A DNA stretch of 5,552 nucleotides from JBOHHM01 sp050725495 (GTDB lineage: Bacteria > Pseudomonadota > Gammaproteobacteria > Burkholderiales > Burkholderiaceae_C): contig JBOHHM010000041.1 in NCBI GenBank assembly GCA_050725495.1, positions 1 through 5,552 on the forward strand. Direction: 5' to 3'. Every line of letters begins with the position of its first letter. Positions within the stretch are counted from its first letter, which is position 1. Position numbers and translations under genes: made by a program. The notes under the pieces were generated by a model. The model had not been told where the DNA came from and did not search any database. It saw nothing but the letters and a program-made list of their open reading frames with translations. Positions 1 to 4,135 of the stretch are shown here, piece by piece.

Positions 1-381
1 GGCTTGAGGCCGATCAAACAGCCCGAGGCGGGAGTCAGCTATGCCTACAAGATCGACAAGGCCGAGGCCTTGGTCGACTGGGCCCAGCCGGCCGAGTTGA
101 TCGGCCGGCGGATCCGCGCCTTCGACCCGTTTCCCGGCGCCCAGACCCCGCTCGGCGGCGCCACCATCAAACTCTGGCGCTATGAAATCGAGAGCGGCTC
201 GCGCCCGGTCGATGCGGACTGCGGCACGATTTTGTCTGTGAACGCGGCGGGCGTGAGCGTGGCCTGCGGCCAGGGCGTGCTGCGCCTGACCGAGCTGCAG
301 CGCGCCGGCGGCAAACGCCTGGCCGTGGCAGACTTCGTGCGCGGGTTCGAGCTCAGGCCCGGCATGTTTTTTGGAAAGTGA
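1..381 (+). CDS. fmt: Methionyl-tRNA formyltransferase, C-terminal part (5' end outside window)
   Basis: Fmt transfers a formyl group from 10-formyl-tetrahydrofolate to Met-tRNA(fMet) in the cytoplasm, preparing the initiator tRNA. Frame 1 is open from the first base to TGA at 379-381, giving 126 codons, so only about the last 40% of a family protein of roughly 310-320 residues is visible. The catalytic formyl-transferase domain lies upstream of the window. What is seen is the end of the linker and the C-terminal OB-like tRNA-binding domain. Landmarks are the YAYKIDKAEALVDW stretch, RIRAFDPFPGAQT, and a closing G-V-L-R-L-T-E-L-Q-R-A-G-G-K-R-L segment ending near FELRPGMFFGK. The TTG at position 4 is not a start, because the reading frame enters from upstream. 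azlC follows within a few bases on the same strand, suggesting co-transcription. The product is sure from family recognition; the missing N-terminus cannot be assessed. Confidence 0.95.
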   Translation, partial: GLRPIKQPEAGVSYAYKIDKAEALVDWAQPAELIGRRIRAFDPFPGAQTPLGGATIKLWRYEIESGSRPVDADCGTILSVNAAGVSVACGQGVLRLTELQRAGGKRLAVADFVRGFELRPGMFFGK

Positions 382-388
382 ATTCCCG

Positions 389-1123
389 GTGTTCTTTCTT
401 CGTTCCCACCGCAGCCATCCCCAGTTCGCCGTTGGCGCGCGCGACATGTGGCCGCAGGCCCCCGGCATCGCCGCCTGGGGGCTGATGACCGGCGTCGCCA
501 TGGTCAAGTCGGGCATGAGCGTGCTCGAATCGCTGCTCATGACCCTGCTGGTATTTGCCGGCAGCTCGCAGCTGGCGGCCATTCCGCTGCTCGTGGCCGG
601 CGCGCCGGCCTGGGTGATCCTGGCGACCGGCTTTTGCGTGAACCTGCGCTTTGTGGTGTTCAGCCTGCACCTGCGGCCCTACCTGATGCACCTGCCGTTG
701 TGGGAGCGCATGACCCATGGCTACCTCACGGCCGACCTCAGCTATGTGCTGTTCACCAAGCGCTTCCCGCAGCCGGGCCAGGAGGCCGAGCAGCGACGCG
801 CCCAGGAGGCCTATCTGGCGGGCAACTGCATGGTCAACTGGGCCAGCTGGATCGGCGCCAGCCTGGTGGGCGTGGTGCTGGCCAACTGGATCCCGACCGC
901 CTGGGGCCTGGGCTTTGCCGGCATCCTGTGCCTGGTCGGCATTCTGTGCTCGCTGGCCAGCACGCGGCTGCGCGCCATCTCGGCGCTGGTGGCCGGCGCG
1001 GCGGCGGTGGCGGCCTATGCGCTGCCGCTCAAGCTCAACATTGTGGTCGCGATTGCCGCAGCCGTGATCCTGTGCCTCACGCTGGAGCGGCGGCTGCCTT
1101 CGCCGCAGGAGCGTCGCGCATGA
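389..1123 (+). CDS. azlC: AzlC-family branched-chain amino acid exporter, large subunit
   Basis: This is an integral membrane protein of the AzlC (LIV-E) family. With the small partner AzlD it exports branched-chain amino acids and analogues; azaleucine resistance in Bacillus and YgaZH in E. coli are the known examples. I chose GTG at 389, giving 244 residues: it follows GGAAAG (373-378) and begins close to the usual AzlC N-terminus. TTG at 371 would overlap fmt by 11 bp and ATG at 446 would drop N-terminal residues; neither is excluded. Visible family features are PGIAAWGLMTGVAM (about 25-38), FAGSSQLAAIPLL (56-68), NLRFVVFSLHLRPY (85-98) and AGNCMVNWASWIGASLVG (144-161). Hydrophobic segments lie at about 44-72, 76-94, 153-168, 174-190, 198-214 and 216-232, and the tail is polar and Arg-rich. 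The stop overlaps the azlD start (ATGA), implying translational coupling. Because azlD is interrupted, AzlC may lack its partner here. The substrate is inferred from the family only. Confidence 0.9.
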   Translation: MFFLRSHRSHPQFAVGARDMWPQAPGIAAWGLMTGVAMVKSGMSVLESLLMTLLVFAGSSQLAAIPLLVAGAPAWVILATGFCVNLRFVVFSLHLRPYLMHLPLWERMTHGYLTADLSYVLFTKRFPQPGQEAEQRRAQEAYLAGNCMVNWASWIGASLVGVVLANWIPTAWGLGFAGILCLVGILCSLASTRLRAISALVAGAAAVAAYALPLKLNIVVAIAAAVILCLTLERRLPSPQERRA

Positions 1124-1467
1124 GAGGCGCCGACGGCAGCACGGACCTCTGGACGCTGGCCATCATCGTGGGCCTGGCCTGCGTGACGGTGGTCGCGCGC
1201 AGCTTCTTCTTCATCTCCAGCAAGCCCTGGGGCCTGCCGCACTGAGCCCAGCGCGGCCTGCAGTACGCGCCGATCGCCGCGCTCGCGGCCGTGATCGTGC
1301 CCGAGATCGTGATGACCCAGGGGCAGCTGATCGGCACCTGGCAGGACGCCCGGCTCTACGCGGCTGCGGTCGGCATGGCCGTGTTCTTCTGGCGCCACGA
1401 CGTGCTGCTGACCATGCTGGGCGGGATGGCGGTCTACCTGCCCCTGCACCTCGGACTCGGTTGGTAA
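1120..1467 (+). pseudogene. azlD: AzlD-family exporter small subunit, interrupted by an in-frame TGA
   Basis: AzlD is the small membrane subunit of the AzlCD exporter, normally about 100-115 residues with about four membrane segments. The frame starts at ATG 1120, overlapping the azlC stop, with an AGGAG at 1107-1111 eight bases upstream. It reads MRGADGSTDLWTLAIIVGLA and continues through VVARSFFFISSKPWGLPH, then meets TGA at 1243-1245 (codon 42). The same frame then runs on without another stop through AQRGLQYAPIAALAAVIVPE, WQDARLYAAA and FFWRHDVLL to YLPLHLGLGW and TAA at 1465-1467. Both halves look like AzlD, and from memory the family has LPHWAQRGLQYAP here, so TGA replaces a Trp TGG by one base. 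As read, translation yields a 41-residue fragment. The damage looks recent because nothing else in the gene is broken. A sequencing error or low-level UGA readthrough by tRNA-Trp could explain it too. TGA ends fmt, azlC, pgk and the desaturase, so a recoded genetic code is excluded. Confidence 0.85.
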
Positions 1468-1495
1468 CTTTTGCGAAGGCCATGCCTTCTAGAAT
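1468..1495 (+). promoter_or_regulatory. Candidate sigma70-type promoter for pgk
   Basis: A TAGAAT hexamer (1490-1495) matches TATAAT at five of six positions. CTTTTG (1468-1473) lies 16 bp upstream as a weak -35. The element begins right after the azlD stop and would start transcription near 1502, leaving a leader of about 25 nt before the pgk ATG at 1527. It supports that start over the in-frame ATGs at 1482 and 1494, which would lie at or upstream of the transcript start. This is motif matching only. Confidence 0.5.
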
Positions 1496-1526
1496 GACGG
1501 GTTTTGTTCTCCCACCTCTTCCCGCC

Positions 1527-2720
1527 ATGAACGTCCTCCGCTTCTCCGACCTCTGCGCCCAAGGCCAGGCTGCAGGCCAGCGTGTTTTCATCCGCGCCGA
1601 CCTCAATGTCCCGCAGGACGAGGCCGGCCGCATCACCGAAGACACCCGCATCCGCGCCAGCGTGCCCTGCATCCAGATGGCGCTGGACGCGGGCGCGGCC
1701 GTCATGGTGACCTCGCACCTGGGCCGCCCGACCGAGGGTGAATTCAGGCCCGAGGACTCGCTGGCGCCGGTGGCGCAGCGCCTGGGCGAGTTGCTGGGAC
1801 GCGAGGTGCCGCTGCTGGCCAACTGGGTCGACGGCGTGACGGTCGCGCCCGGCCAGCTCGTGCTGCTGGAGAACTGCCGCGTCAACAAAGGCGAGAAAAA
1901 GAACAGCGAGGTACTGGCGCGCAAGCTGGCGGCGCTGTGCGACATCTTCGTGCACGACGCTTTCGGCACCGCGCACCGCGCCGAAGGCACAACCTACGGC
2001 ATTGCGCGGTTCGCAAAGATCGCCTGCGCCGGCCCGCTGCTGGCCGCCGAGATCGACGCCATCGGCAAGGCCCTGGCCAATCCCAAGCGTCCGCTGGCGG
2101 CCATCGTCGCGGGCTCCAAGGTGTCGACCAAGCTGACCATTCTCAAGAGCCTGGCGGAGAATGTGGATCAGCTGATCGTCGGTGGCGGCATCGCCAACAC
2201 CTTCATGCTGGCCGCCGGTCTTCCGATTGGCAAGTCGCTGGCCGAGCCGGATCTGGTGAGCGAGGCCCGGGCCGTGATCGAGGCCATGAAGGCCCGCGGC
2301 GCCGAGGTGCCGATCCCGACCGACGTGGTCTGCGCCAAGCGCTTTGCCGCCGACGCGCCGGCCACCGTGAAAGCCGCGACCGAGGTCGCGGACGACGACC
2401 TGATCCTGGACATCGGCCCGCAGACCACGGCCAGGCTCGCGACCCAGCTCAAGGCGGCCGGCACCGTCGTCTGGAACGGCCCGGTCGGCGTGTTCGAGTT
2501 CGACGCCTTCGCTGGCGGCACCGAGGGCATCGCCCGCGCGATCGCCGAGTCCGGCGCCTTCAGCATCGCCGGCGGCGGCGACACGCTGGCCGCGATCGCC
2601 AAGTACGGCATTGAAAAACAGGTCGGCTACATCTCCACCGGTGGCGGCGCGTTTCTCGAGGTGCTGGAAGGCAAGACCCTGCCGGCGTTTGAGATCCTGC
2701 AGCAACGGGCCGCCGGTTGA
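1527..2720 (+). CDS. pgk: Phosphoglycerate kinase
   Basis: This cytoplasmic glycolytic and gluconeogenic enzyme interconverts 1,3-bisphosphoglycerate + ADP and 3-phosphoglycerate + ATP. The protein is 397 residues, the usual bacterial length, and complete. Substrate-side motifs are RADLNVP (23-29), SHLGRP (63-68), R118 within LENCRVNKGEKKN and H150-R151 in GTAHRAEG. The C-terminal nucleotide half carries AGSKVSTK (195-202, Lys198 and Lys202), VGGGIANTF (218-226), VWNGPVGVFE (315-324) and the glycine-rich GGGDT (349-353), ending TGGGAFLEVLEGKTLPAFEI. The start at ATG 1527 is chosen because the family N-terminus begins a few residues before FSDL. The open frame extends upstream with ATGs at 1482 and 1494, but that extension is unlike PGK. 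No Shine-Dalgarno is visible before 1527 (the leader is pyrimidine-rich), so initiation may rely on a short, unstructured leader. It probably has its own promoter just after azlD. The convergent desaturase gene ends 84 bp downstream. Confidence 0.97.
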   Translation: MNVLRFSDLCAQGQAAGQRVFIRADLNVPQDEAGRITEDTRIRASVPCIQMALDAGAAVMVTSHLGRPTEGEFRPEDSLAPVAQRLGELLGREVPLLANWVDGVTVAPGQLVLLENCRVNKGEKKNSEVLARKLAALCDIFVHDAFGTAHRAEGTTYGIARFAKIACAGPLLAAEIDAIGKALANPKRPLAAIVAGSKVSTKLTILKSLAENVDQLIVGGGIANTFMLAAGLPIGKSLAEPDLVSEARAVIEAMKARGAEVPIPTDVVCAKRFAADAPATVKAATEVADDDLILDIGPQTTARLATQLKAAGTVVWNGPVGVFEFDAFAGGTEGIARAIAESGAFSIAGGGDTLAAIAKYGIEKQVGYISTGGGAFLEVLEGKTLPAFEILQQRAAG

Positions 2721-2726
2721 GCCTGC

Positions 2727-2788
2727 GGTTGCTATTGAATCAATAGCGACTCACGTCCATTCATAGAGGGCTTGAGGCGCTTTCGATT
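2727..2788. repeat. Intergenic palindrome and repeat-like element between convergent genes
   Basis: The spacer between pgk and the desaturase contains a perfect inverted repeat, GCTATTG (2731-2737), AAT, CAATAGC (2741-2747). With wobble pairs the stem extends to about 11 bp (2727-2737 with 2741-2751). Beyond it is an AT-richer tail containing TTCATAGAGGGCTTGAGGC (2760-2778) and TTTCGATT (2781-2788). From memory, Comamonadaceae genomes carry many intergenic elements with a GCTAT...ATAGC palindrome followed by a TTCAT..GGGCT..AGGC...TTTGATT tail; this copy looks diverged but related. No T-run follows the stem on either strand, so it is not a canonical Rho-independent terminator, though it may protect or end both convergent transcripts. 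The palindrome is certain; the family assignment is a recollection. Confidence 0.55.
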
Positions 2789-2804
2789 GTGAAGGTGGGG
2801 GTGG

Positions 2805-3908
2805 TCAGGCAGCGGCCGGCTGAGCCGGGCTGGTCGGCCGGCCGGCGAAATCGGTCCAGCAGCGGCGGCTGAAGTCGTAGAGCTTGCAGCGCCGGGCTGT
2901 CTCGAAATACCAGCGCCAGGAGAAGGCCTGGACCACGATGCGCTGGGGCAGCAGCTCCTCGAGCCGGGCCTGCGCCTGCCTGAGGCGGTACAGCGGAATG
3001 CTCATGTCCACATGATGCGCCGTGTGCTCCATGATGTGATGCAGCAGCGCGCCGATGTGCAGGCCAAAGGTCAGGTGCACGGTGGTGGACACGAAGGGCT
3101 GGGCCTTTGTCCAGGCGCTCTTGTCGTCGTGCCAGGCCACTTTCACATGGGTGTGGTGCACGTAGACGACAAAACCGATCATCGAGTTCCAGAAGAAAAA
3201 AGGCAGGGCCCAGCCCGCGGCCAGCAGCAGGACCACCGACTGCCCGGTGGCCAGCGCCGCCCCCACCAGGGCGGCGATCCACAGCAGCGCGAAAGCGCTG
3301 ACCAGCGCGCAGTCCTTGACGCAGTCCTTGACAAAGAGCGGGCGGCGCGTGGGCATGTGGCGCTCGCCGGGGAAGAACATGCGCTTCCACCAGATCTCCG
3401 CCAGGTAGTACAGGCCCGGCGCCCAGCCGCTGCGGTAGAGCCGCTGGAGCCAGCGCTGCGGCGCCGGCAGCGCCGCGAACTCGGCCTGTGTCAGCGGCGC
3501 CCAGACAAAGTCCCTGCACTTCAAATTGGTGTAGCCATGGTGCACCATGTTGTGGCCCACATCCCACAGGCTGTAGGGCGTGAGCGAGGGCAGGAAGGCG
3601 ATGCGCCCCAGCCACTTGTTGAGCCGGCGGTGGGCGGTGAGGCTCTGGTGGCAGGCATCGTGGCCGATGATGAACAGCCGCCCGATCATGAAGCCGGCGG
3701 CCATGCCGCACAGCAGCTTGGCCCAGGGCGCGGCCAGCACTACCGTGCCGGCCAGCGCGGCGGCGAGCAAGGCGTAGTCAAGCGCCAGCAGCAGCAAGGC
3801 CCAGGCGGTGCTGCGCTGCGACAGGGGCAGCAGCCAGGCGCGCAGGGTTTTGCGATGGGGCAGCGGCTGGTCGGCCGCGATCGGTTGGGCATCAGGGGTC
3901 ACGCGCAT
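2805..3908 (-). CDS. Membrane fatty acid desaturase (di-iron, three-histidine-box family)
   Basis: This is a predicted inner-membrane enzyme that inserts a cis double bond into acyl chains using O2 and reducing equivalents, altering membrane fluidity. The 367-residue protein has the full His-box set of the FA_desaturase family: HDACH (83-87, followed by QSLT), HNMVHH (119-124, in HNMVHHGYTN) and HTAHH (295-299, in MEHTAHHVD), plus HHTH (251-254). Hydrophobic stretches at about 33-60, 63-82, 199-221 and 224-250 fit a membrane protein with cytoplasmic iron-binding loops. The spacing of HDACHQSLT..LN..LG.IAFLP resembles omega-6/delta-12-type desaturases, but regiospecificity and substrate (phospholipid or acyl-CoA) cannot be read from sequence. 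A related hydroxylase or ketolase is a less likely alternative. The start is ATG at 3908-3906; there is no good Shine-Dalgarno, only a weak CGAG, and the GTG at codon 3 is an alternative. The gene is divergent from pyk and convergent with pgk. An FNR-type box and a -10 element lie upstream. Confidence 0.9.
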   Translation of the reverse strand: MRVTPDAQPIAADQPLPHRKTLRAWLLPLSQRSTAWALLLLALDYALLAAALAGTVVLAAPWAKLLCGMAAGFMIGRLFIIGHDACHQSLTAHRRLNKWLGRIAFLPSLTPYSLWDVGHNMVHHGYTNLKCRDFVWAPLTQAEFAALPAPQRWLQRLYRSGWAPGLYYLAEIWWKRMFFPGERHMPTRRPLFVKDCVKDCALVSAFALLWIAALVGAALATGQSVVLLLAAGWALPFFFWNSMIGFVVYVHHTHVKVAWHDDKSAWTKAQPFVSTTVHLTFGLHIGALLHHIMEHTAHHVDMSIPLYRLRQAQARLEELLPQRIVVQAFSWRWYFETARRCKLYDFSRRCWTDFAGRPTSPAQPAAA

Positions 3909-3940
3909 GTCTCGGTTGGGGAAAGGGGGGTCAGGGGCGC

Positions 3941-3958
3941 CGCGCCGCTGGCGGCGCG
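3941..3958 (-). promoter_or_regulatory. GC-only hairpin in the predicted desaturase leader
   Basis: CGCGCCGC (3941-3948), TG, GCGGCGCG (3951-3958) is a perfect 8-bp inverted repeat. As RNA it can form a very stable stem such as CGCGCCG with a CTGG-type loop. It lies between the predicted transcription start (3968) and the start codon of the desaturase, in a leader that lacks a clear ribosome binding site, so it could influence translation or mRNA stability. In GC-rich DNA such a palindrome may also be incidental. Confidence 0.4.
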
Positions 3959-3967
3959 ACCATCGAT

Positions 3968-3980
3968 GCCGGCCATGCTA
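3968..3980 (-). promoter_or_regulatory. Candidate -10 element and transcription start of the desaturase
   Basis: On the minus strand TAGCAT (3980 down to 3975) matches TATAAT at four of six positions. No -35 hexamer sits 16-18 bp upstream, as expected for an activator-dependent promoter. The FNR-like box ends 22 nt upstream, so taking the last T as -7 puts +1 at 3968 and the box centre at exactly -41.5. The leader would be 60 nt. Confidence 0.5.
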
Positions 3981-4002
3981 GGCTGTGAACGCCGCAGCGG
4001 CC

Positions 4003-4016
4003 CTGATCAGGATCAA
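4003..4016 (-). promoter_or_regulatory. FNR/ANR-type binding site upstream of the desaturase
   Basis: The minus strand reads TTGAT-CCTG-ATCAG, nine of ten conserved positions of the FNR/ANR/DNR consensus TTGAT-N4-ATCAA; the inner TGATC-N2-GATCA dyad is perfect. FNR-family proteins with an oxygen-sensitive Fe-S cluster (Fnr, Anr) bind such sites when oxygen is scarce, and cluster-free relatives respond to NO. Position relative to the TAGCAT hexamer fits class II activation of the desaturase. The site is in the region shared with pyk, so an effect on pyk is possible but no pyk promoter with suitable spacing was recognised. Cognate regulator identity is inference. Confidence 0.6.
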
Positions 4017-4031
4017 GGTCTGGCCAGATCG

Positions 4032-4063
4032 GTGTTCAGGTCAACACTGTTTTGCTTCAAGCA
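4032..4063. promoter_or_regulatory. Two small inverted repeats, operator-like, in the divergent intergenic region
   Basis: GTGTT-CAGGTC-AACAC (4032-4047) is an inverted repeat with 5-bp arms. TGCTT-C-AAGCA (4053-4063) is a second one. The first is centred at 4039.5, that is -71.5 from the predicted desaturase start, on the same helical face as the FNR-like box (30 bp apart). TTGCTT also recurs at 4052-4057 and 4066-4071. No regulator can be named, and dyads this short can arise by chance. Confidence 0.3.
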
Positions 4064-4083
4064 CATTGCTTTGGTACCCGGTG

Positions 4084-4135
4084 TGTAACCTGTTTCGTGT
4101 GAAAATGGAAACTAAGTTACAAGGAGACAGTTACA
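4084..4135 (+). promoter_or_regulatory. Nested dyad and repeated AGTTACA around the pyk ribosome binding site
   Basis: Two nested inverted repeats lie just before the pyk Shine-Dalgarno: TGTAAC (4084-4089) with GTTACA (4116-4121), and inside it GTTTC (4092-4096) with GAAAC (4108-4112), leaving an 11-nt loop. AGTTACA also occurs twice (4115-4121 and 4129-4135), flanking the AAGGAG at 4121-4126. The upstream TGTAAC could therefore pair with either copy. Pairing with the second would close a loop containing the Shine-Dalgarno and reach the A of the start codon. It could be a leader RNA structure or a DNA operator, depending on where transcription begins, which I could not determine: no convincing -35/-10 pair was found on this strand. 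Confidence 0.4.

Noticed and set aside
448..1245. Plus-strand open frame of 265 codons across azlC and into azlD
   Set aside because: Its first part is the out-of-frame reading of azlC. Only the last 41 codons, from ATG 1120, are real, as the beginning of azlD.
1243..1245. TGA in azlD as a selenocysteine or recoded codon
   Set aside because: The expected residue is Trp rather than a redox Cys, no SECIS-like stem was evident just downstream, and TGA is used as a normal stop by other genes in the window.
1434..2705. Long minus-strand open frame (423 codons) antisense to pgk
   Set aside because: It mirrors pgk almost end to end, is Gly/Arg/His/Gln-rich without any recognisable motif, and arises from the strong GC3 bias. 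pgk carries all its family motifs on the plus strand.
2727..2751. Canonical Rho-independent terminator for pgk
   Set aside because: The stem is AT-containing and is followed by CACGTCC on the plus strand and ACCGCAGG on the minus strand, with no T-run in either direction.
4039..4044. TTGACC on the minus strand as a -35 box for the desaturase
   Set aside because: A 17-bp spacer leads to AGACCT, which is a poor -10. The FNR-box plus TAGCAT arrangement explains the region better.
3012..4088. Plus-strand open frame (358 codons) opposite the desaturase
   Set aside because: The translation is Gln/Arg/Gly-rich with no family resemblance, and it covers the desaturase His boxes and the divergent promoter region. 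It is a shadow of the minus-strand gene.
4052..4106. Sigma70 promoter for pyk from TTGCTT (4052 or 4066) with TGTAAC (4084) or GAAAAT (4101)
   Set aside because: No combination gives a 16-18 bp spacer with acceptable hexamers, so no plus-strand promoter was called.
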